DNA of 64,000 nucleotides from Pseudomonas sp. S37 (GCF_016658545.1 NZ_JACVZC010000007.1:1-64000); one strand, 5' to 3'. Shown: positions 43,898 through 57,116, counted from the stretch's first letter. Notes: a model not told the origin generated them from the sequence alone. A program made the numbers and translations.

Positions 43898-44797
43898 TCA
43901 CTCACCAAGACCGCTGGACACTTCTTTGGCCAGCTCGATGAAAACCCCCACCGCCGCACTCAGATAAGCTTCTTTTCGCCGTAAAAGAACGGCTGTTCGC
44001 TGCAAGCGTTCTGGCTCCAGGGTGATGGCCACCAGGTCGTCATGGGCCAATGCAATTCTGGCAGGCAGCAAGGTCGAAAGATGCGTTCGTCGAACGATCT
44101 CAATCACTGCCCCAAGGGCATTGGCCTCCATTTGCACCTGGGGGCGTATCTCGTGTTTGCGGCAGTAGCGGTCGATTTGTTCACGAGTGGCAAACTCGGT
44201 ACTGAGCAGAACCAGAGACTCAGCACTCAGGCCTTGCGATGTTATTGCCCGCTCCTCGGCCAGGCGGTGCCTTCGGTTCACCACTAGAGCGAGCGTTTCG
44301 TTTAGCAAGGGGAGGGCTTCAATGTCCGGTGTATTTACTTCATCGAACGCGATCCCTACGTCCAGCTCTCCTGCCAGAAGTAGCTCCTCGATGCGCTCTT
44401 GGGAGATCTCTTTCAGGTTGACGGTGATTCTGGGGTGCCTGGAATGAAATGCCTCAATCAGCGGCCCCACGAGATAGGTCGTGAACGTCGGCGTTACGGC
44501 AATGCGCAATGAGCCACGACTGAGGTCGCTCACGTCATGAATAGCGTTTTTAGCTTCGCGCAGTTCCTGATAAGCACGGCGCGCATAAAGCAGATAAACG
44601 TCGCCCGCGTCAGTCAATCGCGTTGTGCGTCCAGAACGGTCGAACAACTGGGCTCCAAGACTTTCTTCCAACAACCTCACCTGCTGTGACAAGGCCGGTT
44701 GTGAGACATGCAGCGCCGCTGCAGCCTTTGTGAAACTGAGATGTTCCGCAACCGCGAGGAAATACTGGATGTGCCGAGCGAGCATGTCTTGACTCAT
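43898..44797 (-). CDS. cynR: LysR-type regulator of the cyanate genes, CynR
   Basis: A 299-residue LysR regulator with an N-terminal winged helix (about residues 5-65, [19 protein letters not shown]) and a periplasmic-binding-like effector domain. Long stretches match E. coli CynR as I recall it ([35 protein letters not shown]). It is divergent from cynT, the usual CynR arrangement, and probably activates cynTS when cyanate is present. The start is 44797 or MLARH at 44785. Confidence 0.92.
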   Translation of the reverse strand: MSQDMLARHIQYFLAVAEHLSFTKAAAALHVSQPALSQQVRLLEESLGAQLFDRSGRTTRLTDAGDVYLLYARRAYQELREAKNAIHDVSDLSRGSLRIAVTPTFTTYLVGPLIEAFHSRHPRITVNLKEISQERIEELLLAGELDVGIAFDEVNTPDIEALPLLNETLALVVNRRHRLAEERAITSQGLSAESLVLLSTEFATREQIDRYCRKHEIRPQVQMEANALGAVIEIVRRTHLSTLLPARIALAHDDLVAITLEPERLQRTAVLLRRKEAYLSAAVGVFIELAKEVSSGLGE

Positions 44798-44832
44798 AAG
44801 ATTATCTGATCCACTGCATAATAAATGAGACT

Positions 44833-44861
44833 TTTACCTTATGTCATGCCTTGCTTAATCT
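44833..44861 (+). promoter_or_regulatory. Candidate cynT promoter in the divergent cynR-cynT region
   Basis: The -35 TTTACC (44833-44838), a 17-bp spacer and -10 TAATCT (44856-44861) are visible. The inverted sequences CATAAG (44795-44800) and CTTATG (44838-44843) bracket the region and could be part of the CynR site. Confidence 0.35.
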
Positions 44862-44895
44862 CTGTTTCACACCCAGCGACATTGAGACAGCAACC

Positions 44896-45555
44896 ATGAA
44901 AGCGATCATCGACGGTTTTCTGAAGTTCCAGCAAAACGCCTTCCCTGAGCGGGTCAAACTGTTTAAGGACCTGGCTAACCAGCAAAGTCCAAAGGCGCTG
45001 TTCATCTCGTGTTCTGACAGCCGGCTGGTGCCTGAACTGGTTACCCAGCGCGAGCCAGGCGACCTGTTCGTCATCCGCAATGCCGGCAACATCGTCCCCT
45101 CGTACGGCCCGGAGCCAGGCGGCGTTTCGGCCTCGGTCGAGTATGCAGTGGCCGGGCTCAACGTCGCAGACATCGTGATCTGCGGCCATTCCGACTGCGG
45201 TGCGATGACGGCCATTGCAACCTGCAAGTGCCTGGACCACATGCCTGCCGTGGCCGGCTGGCTGCGCTACGCCGACTCGGCCAAGGTGGTCAACGAGGCC
45301 CGTCAGCACCCGGACAAACCAAGCAAAGTCGCTTCCATGGTGCGTGAAAACGTCATCGCGCAACTGGCCAACATCCAGACCCACCCATCCGTTCGCCTGG
45401 CGCTCGAAGAGGGCCGCGTCACCCTGCATGGCTGGCTCTACGACATTGAAACCGGGCGTATCGATGCCTTCGATGGCAGTACCGGGGCCTTTGTGTCGCT
45501 CGCAGAGAACCCAGAAGTCCACGCCCTTTCCCAGCAAGCCAGGCACGTTGCCTGA
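44896..45555 (+). CDS. cynT: Beta-class carbonic anhydrase, CynT
   Basis: CynT interconverts CO2 and bicarbonate, supplying the bicarbonate that cyanase consumes and preventing its loss as CO2. The 219-residue protein has the beta-class zinc ligands C39, D41 (CSDSR), H98 and C101 (GHSDCG). I chose the ATG at 44896 because it matches E. coli CynT ([12 protein letters not shown]). It is 39 bases upstream of cynS and likely cotranscribed. Confidence 0.95.
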   Translation: MKAIIDGFLKFQQNAFPERVKLFKDLANQQSPKALFISCSDSRLVPELVTQREPGDLFVIRNAGNIVPSYGPEPGGVSASVEYAVAGLNVADIVICGHSDCGAMTAIATCKCLDHMPAVAGWLRYADSAKVVNEARQHPDKPSKVASMVRENVIAQLANIQTHPSVRLALEEGRVTLHGWLYDIETGRIDAFDGSTGAFVSLAENPEVHALSQQARHVA

Positions 45556-45594
45556 AACCTGTACCTACGCCTTTACCTACCCAGGAGATTCACC

Positions 45595-46065
45595 ATGATC
45601 CAGACTCAAGCTACCCGTACCGCTCGCCAGGAACTGACCGAAATCATCATTCTGGCCAAGGCCCGCAAGGACCTTTCCTTCGCCGAGATCGTCGATGGCA
45701 CCGGCCTGTCCGAAGCCTTCGTCACGGCAGCCCTGCTTGGCCAACACCCGCTGCCTGAAAGCGCCGCCAAGGTCGTAGGCGAAAAGCTCGACCTCGATGC
45801 TGATCAAGTTGCGCTGCTGCAATCGATGCCCATTCGCGGCAGCTTTTTCGAAGGCATCCCTAGCGATCCGACCATCTACCGGTTCTACGAAATGATGTCG
45901 GTCTACGGCACCACCCTCAAGGCCCTGGTCCACGAGAAGTTCGGCGATGGGATCATCAGCGCCATCAACTTCAAGCTGGACATCAAGAAGGTCGAAGATC
46001 CCGACGGTGGCCACCGCGCAGTCATCACCCTGGATGGCAAGTACCTGCCGACCAAACCTTTCTGA
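45595..46065 (+). CDS. cynS: Cyanate hydratase (cyanase)
   Basis: Cyanase converts cyanate and bicarbonate to ammonia and CO2 (via carbamate), giving detoxification and a nitrogen source. The 156-residue protein has the POU-like N-terminal domain and the catalytic C-terminal domain. The catalytic triad R96, E99 and S122 is intact in YRFYEM and [13 protein letters not shown] lies 9 bases before the ATG. No cynX transporter follows. Confidence 0.97.
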   Translation: MIQTQATRTARQELTEIIILAKARKDLSFAEIVDGTGLSEAFVTAALLGQHPLPESAAKVVGEKLDLDADQVALLQSMPIRGSFFEGIPSDPTIYRFYEMMSVYGTTLKALVHEKFGDGIISAINFKLDIKKVEDPDGGHRAVITLDGKYLPTKPF

Positions 46066-46074
46066 TGTAACCCC

Positions 46075-46098
46075 GCCCGGCGTCAGGCGACGCCGGGC
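46075..46098 (+). terminator. GC-rich hairpin after cynS
   Basis: The 10-bp arms gcccggcgtc (46075-46084) and gacgccgggc (46089-46098) have no T-run, so termination here is uncertain. Confidence 0.55.
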
Positions 46099-46176
46099 TA
46101 GCCCCCAACCCTTTATTTCGACTGAGCGCCATTCAAGTGCGCTGGCCTTCTCACGCCTTCAATACAGGTGATTGCG

Positions 46177-46434
46177 ATGAAGCTGTTACTCGTTTTGTTC
46201 CTCGGCTGCCTGGGTTCTGTGGCCATGGCCGATGGCCAGGTTACCCAAACTGCACAGGTTACGGTGGAGCTCTATCGTTACGCTCAGCGCCTCGATATCG
46301 CCCATGTTGTGGCGGTAACCCCGGTACCTGATGTCTGCGACGTGGTGCCAATGCAGTTGACTTACGACGACTCCAAAGGCGACCGGCACATCATGGAGTA
46401 CCGCATTATGGGGAATGGTTGCTCTAATAACTGA
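46177..46434 (+). CDS. DUF2790 small secreted protein
   Basis: An 85-residue protein with a Sec signal peptide (about residues 1-19, MKLLLVLFLGCLGSVAMA). The mature part matches the Pseudomonas DUF2790 pattern: YRYAQRLDIAHVVAVTPVPDVCDVVPMQLTYDDSKGD...YRIMGNGCSNN, with two cysteines likely to form a disulfide. Function is unknown. I chose ATG 46177 over GTG 46168. It lies 111 bases after cynS with no clear promoter. Confidence 0.82.
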   Translation: MKLLLVLFLGCLGSVAMADGQVTQTAQVTVELYRYAQRLDIAHVVAVTPVPDVCDVVPMQLTYDDSKGDRHIMEYRIMGNGCSNN

Positions 46435-46452
46435 CCTGCACCGACACATCTG

Positions 46453-46479
46453 CCTGATGCCCGGCACTTGGGCATCAGG
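46453..46479 (+). terminator. Hairpin after the DUF2790 gene
   Basis: The 10-bp perfect arms cctgatgccc (46453-46462) and gggcatcagg (46470-46479) are followed only by gttgtg, so it is a weak terminator. Confidence 0.6.
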
Positions 46480-46519
46480 GTTGTGAAATCGAGCAAGCTT
46501 GTAGCTGCATTATCATGCG

Positions 46520-46650
46520 CGGTCGAAGGCCACCGCACATACACATAGGTCGCTAGAACCTATGGCAACCGCCGGGGCAACCGTTCTTATCAGAACGTGT
46601 GGTCGTCTAGCAAGACCAGGAACCCAGGGCAGTTGCCCTGGGTTTTTATG
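46520..46650 (+). ncRNA. Candidate structured small RNA
   Basis: The 321-base gap 46435-46755 contains no gene but has a series of hairpins. These are ataggt/acctat (46545-46550 with 46558-46563), cgttct/agaacg (46582-46587 with 46592-46597), tggtc/gacca (46600-46604 with 46614-46618), then the terminator aacccagggc/gccctgggtt (46621-46630 with 46635-46644) followed by TTT. The 7-mer ggcaacc is repeated between the first two. The 5' end is uncertain because no convincing promoter was found. A leader of the downstream transporter gene is the alternative. Confidence 0.45.
46621..46647 (+). terminator. Rho-independent terminator of the candidate RNA
   Basis: A perfect 10-bp stem with loop agtt is followed by TTT (TTTTT including stem bases). 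It ends any transcript entering from the left, about 110 bases before the next gene. Confidence 0.85.
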
Positions 46651-46755
46651 TCCGAGTCCCCGGTGTAGGAGGCTTCTGAAATTGCCAGTGTTGCGACCAG
46701 ATTGCAGCCCTCACCCTTTAGTATCTGCTCCCTAGCAGGCAGAGGGGATGGGCAA

Positions 46756-47625
46756 ATGGACGTCATGATGGGGCTGGTAGCTGCTGTGTTATGGGGCGCA
46801 ACGGATTTTCTGGTGGGTGTGAACGCCCGTGCGGTTGGCATTCGTCGATCTGTCTTTTTTGGACAGGTGTTGGGTCTGCTGCTGATGGGGCTGATTATCT
46901 TCGTTTCGGCCAATCAACTGGAAAAGATGCTGGCGGCACCTGTTAGCGCATTGCTGCTCGGTGGGGTTGCGGCGCTTTGCACGGTGTTAGGGGCGCTGTC
47001 ACTTTCCAAGGCCTTCGCTATCGGCAAAACGGTGGTGGTGGCCCCCCTGGTGACCTCGTATGGCGTCATTACTACGCTGCTGGCCTGGTTGGGCGGTGAT
47101 GAGTTATCGCTTTGGCAGTTTCTTGGCTTGCTGACCTGTTTCCTGGGTGTGCTGTTGGCCAGTAGCAGCGGTAAGAGGGAGAGTGAGCAAGTGCGCTCGA
47201 TGAGCCGTTTGCCAATAGGTTTCGCCTTGTTGGCTGCGACGCTCTACGGCATCAGTTTCTGGCTTCAGGGGAAGTATGCGCTGCCGTCGCTCGGCCCGGT
47301 GAACATGCTGGCGCTAGGGTATGCAGTAGGGGTGATCTTCCTGATGCCCGAAGCGCTTAGACTGATGAGAGGCTGGTCGGCAATCGGACCACGAACCTGT
47401 GCAACATTGTGCTGTGCCAGCTTGTTTAACCTGGGTGGTTTTTCTGCATTTTCTTGGGGGGTACTCAATGGTTCAATTTCCATTGTCACGGTGATCAGCA
47501 CACTGTCGGGCGGCATCGCTGCAATACTTGGCTATTTTTTCTTTCGAGAGCGGTTGTCCTGTTTTCAGGTTGTGGGCGTGAGCCTGGTTTTGGCAGGTGC
47601 TGTTCTGCTGCATCTCCTTGAGTGA
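46756..47625 (+). CDS. DMT-superfamily (EamA) permease
   Basis: A 289-residue membrane protein with ten hydrophobic spans by eye, in two repeats of five (EamA domains, about residues 1-135 and 150-288). It probably exports or imports a small metabolite; the substrate cannot be told from sequence. I chose ATG 46756 (MDVMMGLVAAVLWGATDF) after AGAGGGG; an upstream open stretch is not membrane-like. GC content is lower than in the fdo genes that follow. Confidence 0.85.
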   Translation: MDVMMGLVAAVLWGATDFLVGVNARAVGIRRSVFFGQVLGLLLMGLIIFVSANQLEKMLAAPVSALLLGGVAALCTVLGALSLSKAFAIGKTVVVAPLVTSYGVITTLLAWLGGDELSLWQFLGLLTCFLGVLLASSSGKRESEQVRSMSRLPIGFALLAATLYGISFWLQGKYALPSLGPVNMLALGYAVGVIFLMPEALRLMRGWSAIGPRTCATLCCASLFNLGGFSAFSWGVLNGSISIVTVISTLSGGIAAILGYFFFRERLSCFQVVGVSLVLAGAVLLHLLE

Positions 47626-47647
47626 CATTGATTCCTTTCAGATGTAG

Positions 47648-47709
47648 CGAGCCATGGTGGGGCCTCCGTGGGAGCGCGCTTGCTCCCAGTGGAACAGTCC
47701 CATGGCTCG
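47648..47709. repeat. Nested inverted repeat upstream of fdoG
   Basis: The outer arms cgagccatgg (47648-47657) and ccatggctcg (47700-47709) enclose an inner hairpin, tgggagc (47669-47675) with gctccca (47682-47688). The inner part resembles a degenerate REP unit. It lies in the 267-base gap between the transporter and fdoG. Confidence 0.65.
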
Positions 47710-47892
47710 GGCCTGGGCACAGTGCTTGGCACCGGTAGCGCCAGCAACAGTGTCTGCCACTGACCCATGTCATCGCACCTTCCCGATTCTTGACTAGTCT
47801 TATCTATTGGCAGCCATCAAAAAGCCGCCACCGTGACTACCAAGAGACGCCGGCCATGTTCCGTGCGTCCACCACCTGATCAGGAGTGCACG

Positions 47893-50800
47893 ATGGACCT
47901 GAACCGTCGGCAGTTCTTCAAGGTCGCCGCTGTCGGCCTTGGAGGCTCGAGCCTGGCGGCGTTGGGCATGGCCCCGACGCCGGCCTTCGCCGAGCAGGTG
48001 CGTCACTTCAAGCTGGCGCACACCATAGAGACGCGTAACACCTGCCCCTACTGCTCGGTCGGCTGCGGCCTGATCCTGTACAGCCAGGGCGATGCGGGCA
48101 AAAACGTCAAACAGAACATCATCCACATCGAAGGGGACGCCGACCACCCGGTCAACCGCGGCACGCTGTGCCCGAAAGGCGCCGGCCTGCTGGACTTTAT
48201 CCACAGCCCGAGCCGCCTGCAGTACCCCGAGGTACGCAAGCCGGGCAGCAAGGAGTGGGTGCGGGTCAGTTGGGATGAGGCGCTCGACCGTGTCGCCGAC
48301 CTGATGAAACAGGACCGCGACGCCAACTTCATCGAGAAGAACGCTCAGGGGCAAACTGTAAACCGCTGGCTCACCACCGGTTTTCTCGCTGCTTCCGCCG
48401 CCTCCAGCGAGGCTGGTTACCTGACCCACAAGGTCGTCCGCGCAACAGGCATGCTGGGGTTCGATAACCAGGCACGTGTCTGACATGGCCCGACGGTGGC
48501 AAGTCTTGCCCCGACGTATGGCCGTGGCGCCATGACCAACCACTGGTCCGATATCGCCAACGCGAATCTGGTCCTGGTGATGGGTGGCAACGCAGCAGAA
48601 GCGCACCCGTGCGGCTTCAAGTGGGTGACCGAGGCCAAGGCGCACAACAAGGCGCGGCTGATCGTGGTCGACCCGCGGTTTACCCGTACCGCTTCGGTGG
48701 CGGATTACTACGCGCCGATCCGCACCGGTACCGACATCGCCTTCATGGGCGGGCTGATCAACTACCTGCTGACTTCTGACAAGATCCAGCACGAGTACGT
48801 GCGCAACTACACCGACGTGTCGTTCATCGTCAAAGAGAACTATGGCTTTGAGGACGGGCTGTTCAGCGGCTACGACGAGGCCAAGCGCGTGTATGCCGAC
48901 AAGTCCGGCTGGGGTTACGAGCTGGGTGAGGACGGTTTTGCCAAGGTCGACCCAACCCTGCAGCACCCGCGCTGCGTGTTCCAGCTGATGAAGCAGCATT
49001 ACAGCCGCTATACCCCGGAGCTGGCGAGCATGACCTGTGGCATGCCGCAGGACGCGATGATGAAGGTGTGGGAAGAGATCGCCACCTGCTCGGTACCGGG
49101 CAAGACCATGACCATTCTCTATGCGCTGGGCTGGACGCAGCACTCGATCGGCGCGCAGATCATCCGCAGTGCGGCCATGGTCCAGTTGCTGCTGGGCAAC
49201 GTCGGCATGCCGGGTGGCGGGGTCAACGCCTTGCGCGGGCACTCCAACATCCAGGGCCTGACCGACCTCGGCCTGCTGTCCAACTCGCTGCCGGGCTACC
49301 TGACCCTGGCCGGCGACGCCGAGCAGGACTACGCCACCTACATCGACAAGCGCGCTTCCAAGCCGCTGCGCCCGGGGCAGCTGTCGTACTGGCAGAATTA
49401 CGGCAAGTTCCACGTCAGCCTGATGAAAGCCTGGTATGGCGCCAACGCCACGGCAGAAAACAACTGGGGCTACGACTGGCTGCCCAAGCTCGATGTACCA
49501 GCGTACGACGTGCTGCGCATGTTCGAGATGATGGGCCAGGGCAAGGTCAACGGCTACATGTGCCAAGGCTTCAACCCGATCGCCGCGCTGCCGGACAAGA
49601 ACCGCGTAACGACTGCGCTGGCCAAGCTCAAGTGGTTGGTGATCATGGACCCGCTGGCCACCGAAACCTCGGAGTTCTGGCGCAACGCCGGGCCGTTCAA
49701 CGATGTAGACACGGCCAATATCCAGACCGAGGTGATCCGCCTGCCCACTACCTGCTTCGCCGAGGAAGACGGCTCGCTGGTCAACAGCAGCCGCTGGCTG
49801 CAGTGGCACTGGAAGGGCGCCGATGGCCCGGGCGAAACCCGTACCGACGTGCAGATCATGAGCGAGCTGTTCCTGCGCCTGCGCCAACGCTACCAGGCTG
49901 AAGGTGGTGCCTACCCTGACGCGATGATGAACATCAGCTGGCCGTACAAGATTCCTGATGAGCCATCCCCGGAGGAGCTGGCCAAGGAGATGAATGGCTG
50001 GGCGGTGACGGACCTTACCGATGCCACCGGCGCCACGCTCAAGGCGGGTCAGCAGCTGTCGGGCTTCGGCCAGATGAAGGACGACGGCAGTACTGCGTCC
50101 GGCTGCTGGATCTTCGCCGGCTGCTGGACCGAGCAGGGCAACCAGATGGCCCGTCGCGACAACAGTGACCCGTACGGCATGCACCAGGTGCAGAACTGGG
50201 CCTGGGCCTGGCCAGCCAACCGGCGCATCCTTTACAACCGTGCCTCCAGCGACCCGCAAGGCAAGCCGTGGGACCCGGAGAAAAAGCGCCTGGTGTGGTG
50301 GAACGGCAAGGCCTGGACCGGTACCGACGTGCCCGACTTCAAGGTCGATTCGCCACCTGAGGCGGGGATGAACCCGTTCATCATGAACCCTGAAGGTGTG
50401 GCGCGTTTCTTCGCCATCGACAAGATGGCCGAAGGGCCGTTCCCCGAGCATTACGAGCCGTTCGAAACGCCGATTGGCATCAACCCGCTGCACCCGCAGA
50501 ACAAGAAGGCCATCAGCAACCCGGCCGGGCGCATCTTCGATTCGGTGTGGGACACCCTCGGCACGCACGACGAGTTCCCGTATGCGGCGACCACCTACCG
50601 GCTGACCGAGCACTTCCACTTCTGGAGCAAGCATTGCCGGCTCAACGCCATTGCCCAGCCCGAGCAGTTCGTCGAGGTCGGCGAGGTGCTGGCCAACGAG
50701 AAGGGCATCAAGGCCGGTGACCGGGTGCGTGTGTCGAGCAAGCGCGGGCATATCGACGCGGTGGCGGTGGTGACCAAGCGGATTCGCCCGCTGCAGGTCA

Positions 50801-50961
50801 ACAACCAGACCGTGCACCAGATCGGCATTCCGCTGCACTGGGGCTTTACCGGCGCGACCCGGCATGGCTACCTGACCAACACCCTGGTGCCATTCCTCGG
50901 TGACGGCAACACGCAGACGCCAGAGTCCAAGTCGTTCCTCGTCAAAGTGGAGAAACTCTGA
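47893..50961 (+). CDS. fdoG: Formate dehydrogenase-O/N type alpha subunit, selenocysteine enzyme
   Basis: FdoG oxidises formate at a molybdenum/tungsten-bis-MGD centre facing the periplasm. The 1022-residue frame contains an in-frame TGA at codon 197 read as selenocysteine (context QARV-U-HGPTVA, as in E. coli FdnG/FdoG). The N-terminus has a Tat signal (RRQFFK, then a hydrophobic stretch and AFA). A [4Fe-4S] site [10 protein letters not shown] follows at about residue 54. Naive annotation would split this gene at 48481. The stop overlaps fdoH by one base. Confidence 0.95.
48481..48483 (+). other. UGA selenocysteine codon (Sec197)
   Basis: This TGA is in frame between two parts of one conserved protein and is followed at once by a SECIS hairpin. 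fdhE, selA, selB and tRNA-Sec lie downstream. Confidence 0.95.
48484..48526 (+). promoter_or_regulatory. Bacterial SECIS element
   Basis: The lower stem catggcc (48484-48490) pairs with ggccgtg (48520-48526, one G-U). The upper stem GG-(bulged U 48497)-GGCA (48495-48501) pairs with UGCCCC (48507-48512), with apical loop AGUCU (48502-48506). The bulged U and the loop GU are the bases SelB is known to contact in E. coli fdhF. Confidence 0.88.
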
Positions 50962-51911
50962 TGGCCAGCCAAGACATCATCGCCCGCTCGGCCACCACCA
51001 CCGTACCGCCCTCGGTACGCCAGCAACAGGAAGTTGCCAAGCTGATCGACACCACCAAGTGCATCGGCTGCAAGGCCTGCCAGGTGGCGTGTTCGGAGTG
51101 GAATGAACTGCGTGACGAGGTCGGCCACAACCACGGTACCTACGACAACCCCCAGGACCTTACGGCCGAGACCTGGACGCTGATGCGCTTTACCGAGCAC
51201 GAGCGCGACGATGGCAACCTGGAGTGGCTGATCCGCAAGGATGGCTGCATGCACTGCGCTGAGCCAGGTTGCCTGAAGGCCTGCCCGAGCCCGGGGGCGA
51301 TCATCAAGCACGCCAACGGCATCGTCGACTTTAACCAGGACCACTGCATCGGTTGCGGGTACTGCATCACCGGCTGCCCGTTCAACATCCCGCGCATCTC
51401 GCAAAAGGATCACAAGGCGTACAAGTGCACCCTATGTTCCGACCGGGTGACCGTGGGCCTGGAGCCGGCCTGCGTGAAAACCTGCCCGACCGGGGCAATC
51501 GTGTTCGGCAGCAAGGACGAAATGAAGGTGCATGCCGCCGAGCGCATCGTCGACCTGAAGTCACGCGGCTACGACAATGCCGGGCTGTATGACCCGGATG
51601 GCGTCGGAGGCACCCATGTGATGTACGTGCTGCACCATGCCGACACGCCCAGGCTGTACGCCGGCTTGCCGGACCAGCCGGTGATCAGCCCGCTGGTGGG
51701 GCTGTGGAAAGGCTTCACCAAGCCGCTGGCGCTGTTGGCGATGGGTGCAGCGGTGCTGGCCGGGTTCTTCCACTACGTGCGGGTTGGCCCGCAGCGGGTC
51801 GAGGAGGACGAACACCCGACGCCACCGGACAGTAGCGTGCGTCAGGTGGACCCCGCGGTGCATATCTACGATCCGGGCAAGCCCGGTGGGCAAGGGGAGC
51901 AGCGGCCATGA
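50961..51911 (+). CDS. fdoH: Formate dehydrogenase iron-sulfur (beta) subunit
   Basis: The electron-transfer subunit, 316 residues. Four cysteine clusters support four [4Fe-4S] centres: [11 protein letters not shown] (about residue 33), [24 protein letters not shown] and CTLCSDRV...CVKTC. One C-terminal membrane span (about residues 255-275, [15 protein letters not shown]) anchors it. It overlaps fdoG by 1 base and fdoI by 4, so translation is coupled. Confidence 0.96.
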   Translation: MASQDIIARSATTTVPPSVRQQQEVAKLIDTTKCIGCKACQVACSEWNELRDEVGHNHGTYDNPQDLTAETWTLMRFTEHERDDGNLEWLIRKDGCMHCAEPGCLKACPSPGAIIKHANGIVDFNQDHCIGCGYCITGCPFNIPRISQKDHKAYKCTLCSDRVTVGLEPACVKTCPTGAIVFGSKDEMKVHAAERIVDLKSRGYDNAGLYDPDGVGGTHVMYVLHHADTPRLYAGLPDQPVISPLVGLWKGFTKPLALLAMGAAVLAGFFHYVRVGPQRVEEDEHPTPPDSSVRQVDPAVHIYDPGKPGGQGEQRP

Positions 51912-52564
51912 ACGACAACAAGCCCATCCTGCGCTACAACGCCAACGAGCGCACCAACCACTGGATCGTAGCGATCCTGTTCATTACGGCAGGGCTTTCC
52001 GGGCTGGCGCTGTTCCACCCGGCGCTGTTCTGGCTCAGCCACCTGTTCGGTGGCGGGCCATGGACGCGTATCTTGCACCCGTTCCTGGGCGTGGCGATGT
52101 TCGTGTTCTTCCTTGGTCTGGTGCTGCGTTTCTGGCGGGCCAACTTCATCACTGCCAACGACCGCCTGTGGCTACGTCGCGTGGACCGGGTGATGCTGAA
52201 CAAGGAGGAGGGCGTGCCGCCGGTCGGCAAGTACAACGCCGGGCAGAAGCTGCTGTTCTGGACCTTGCTGGCGTGCATGCTGGTGCTGCTGCTCAGCGGC
52301 GTGGTCATCTGGCGGGCGTATTTCAGCCACCTGTTCGGCATCGAGGTCATTCGCCTGTCGGCACTGGCCCATGCCCTGGCGGCGTTCGTGCTGATCCTCA
52401 GCATCATCGTGCACATCTACGCCGGCATCTGGATCAAGGGTTCGATCGGCGCCATGCTGCATGGCTGGGTAAGCCGCGCATGGGCACGCAAGCACCATGA
52501 GTTGTGGTACCGCGAGGTGACCGGCGACAAGACGCCGGGCAATCACGGACGAAAAGAAGGATGA
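51908..52564 (+). CDS. fdoI: Formate dehydrogenase cytochrome b556 (gamma) subunit
   Basis: The membrane subunit, 218 residues, carries two b hemes and reduces quinone. It has four hydrophobic spans by eye. Histidines in [19 protein letters not shown] and IIVHIYAGI are plausible heme ligands. It starts inside the fdoH stop region. Confidence 0.95.
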   Translation: MNDNKPILRYNANERTNHWIVAILFITAGLSGLALFHPALFWLSHLFGGGPWTRILHPFLGVAMFVFFLGLVLRFWRANFITANDRLWLRRVDRVMLNKEEGVPPVGKYNAGQKLLFWTLLACMLVLLLSGVVIWRAYFSHLFGIEVIRLSALAHALAAFVLILSIIVHIYAGIWIKGSIGAMLHGWVSRAWARKHHELWYREVTGDKTPGNHGRKEG

Positions 52565-52568
52565 GCGC

Positions 52569-53489
52569 TTGAGCACGATACTTGAACCCGGCCAGATCGA
52601 AGCGTCGGCGGTGATGCCGCCGTTTCTGCACCTGCCTCCGGCCAACCTGTTTGCACTGCGTGCCGCGCGGCTGGAGTACTTGGCCGAGGGCAACGCGCTG
52701 GGTGATTACCTGCGCTTTATCGCACAGCTGTGCCGCGTGCAGCAGCAGCTTGTGGATAACCCGCCCGGCGGATTGCCAGTGGCCGAGGAGCGTCAGCGCC
52801 TGTGCATAAGTCATGGCCTGCCACCCCTGGCAGCTGACAGCCTGGTGCGTGAAGGCCCGTGGCTGGACTGGTTGCAGGCCTTGCTCATGCACCTCGACAG
52901 CGAGGCCGGTGGCGCGCTGGGCGAGGCGCTGCAAGCCCTGCGCGACAGCGACGATCGTCGGCGCAAGGGCTGGGGTATCGCCTTGCTCGGTGGGCAATAC
53001 GATGCGCTGCCGGCGGCGCTGGTGCCGTTCATTGGCGCGGCCTTGCAGGCCGCGTGGTCGAGCTGGTTGCTGGCACTGCCAACCGCCGAGCTCAAGCCCG
53101 CCGGCAGCCTGGCCCAGTGCCCGGCCTGCGGTTCGCCGGCGATGGCGGGGGTGGTGCGTAACCGTGGCAAGCACAACGGCCTGCGTTACCTGGCCTGTTC
53201 GCTGTGCGCCTGCGAGTGGCATGTGGTGCGGGTCAAGTGCGTGTATTGCGAGTCGAGCAAGGATTTGCGCTACACCAGCCTGGAAGACGACCGCCATGCG
53301 CCGGGCAAGGCGCCGCTGCGCGCCGAGTGTTGCCCGGGGTGCGAAAGCTACCTGAAGCAGAATTACCTGGAGAACGATGCAGCGGCCGAGCCACTGGCCG
53401 ACGATCTGGCGAGCCTGGCGCTGGATATCCGCCTGGACGAGGAGGGCTTTTATCGCCTGGCACCCAACCTGCTGCTTGCGCCCGGGTAG
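52569..53489 (+). CDS. fdhE: Formate dehydrogenase accessory protein FdhE
   Basis: FdhE is needed for active respiratory formate dehydrogenases; in E. coli it is a rubredoxin-like iron protein that binds the catalytic subunit. The 306-residue protein has the expected CXXC motifs (CPACGSP, CSLCACEW, CVYCESS, CCPGCES). The start appears to be TTG 52569, 4 bases after the fdoI stop. No in-frame ATG or GTG upstream is free of stops, and later starts would remove conserved sequence. Confidence 0.9.
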   Translation: MSTILEPGQIEASAVMPPFLHLPPANLFALRAARLEYLAEGNALGDYLRFIAQLCRVQQQLVDNPPGGLPVAEERQRLCISHGLPPLAADSLVREGPWLDWLQALLMHLDSEAGGALGEALQALRDSDDRRRKGWGIALLGGQYDALPAALVPFIGAALQAAWSSWLLALPTAELKPAGSLAQCPACGSPAMAGVVRNRGKHNGLRYLACSLCACEWHVVRVKCVYCESSKDLRYTSLEDDRHAPGKAPLRAECCPGCESYLKQNYLENDAAAEPLADDLASLALDIRLDEEGFYRLAPNLLLAPG

Positions 53490-53520
53490 TGGGTGAGTGT
53501 CTACACTGAAGTACCGAGTT

Positions 53521-53616
53521 GCCTTCTTCGCGGGTAAACCCGCTCCTACAAGGAATTGCGCAGGTCTCGAGATCTGTAGAGGAATCTGTGGGAGCGGGTT
53601 TACCCGCGAAAGGGCC
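53521..53616. repeat. Inverted REP pair between fdhE and selA
   Basis: One unit at 53521-53550 (cttcgcgggtaaacccgctcc) and an inverted one at 53587-53616 (gggagcgggtttacccgcg) form a palindromic pair 31 bases after fdhE. This is the typical P. putida REP form. Confidence 0.92.
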
Positions 53617-53645
53617 AGCACAGACAACGGATCAGTCCAAGGTAG

Positions 53646-55061
<1,416 letters not shown>

Positions 55062-55075
55062 CTGGGGCCGGTGCA

Positions 55076-56998
<1,923 letters not shown>

Positions 56999-57004
56999 GT
57001 ACAA

Positions 57005-57100
57005 GGAAGGCAATCGCGCCCGGTGGCGCGGCCGGGCTTCAAACCCGGTTGGGGACGGCAGCCGTTCCCGGGCAGGTTCGACTCCCGCTGCCTTCCGCCA
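57005..57100 (+). tRNA. selC: tRNA-Sec (anticodon UCA)
   Basis: A 96-nt tRNA with encoded CCA, a long acceptor arm (GGAAGGCA with TGCCTTCC-type pairing) and a long variable arm. The anticodon TCA is at 57039-57041 in the loop CTTCAAA. It lies 6 bases after the selB stop. Confidence 0.95.
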
Positions 57101-57116
57101 TTATTTTCTACCTGTA

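Noticed and set aside
47785-47810. Sigma70 promoter for fdoG based on a TTGACT sequence
   Set aside because: No -10-like hexamer lies at a 15-19 bp spacing; the nearby TTATCT is too close.
47833-48483. fdoG as a frameshifted or truncated pseudogene
   Set aside because: The frame continues unbroken after TGA, the context matches the Sec site of E. coli enzymes, and a SECIS hairpin and Sec decoding genes are present.
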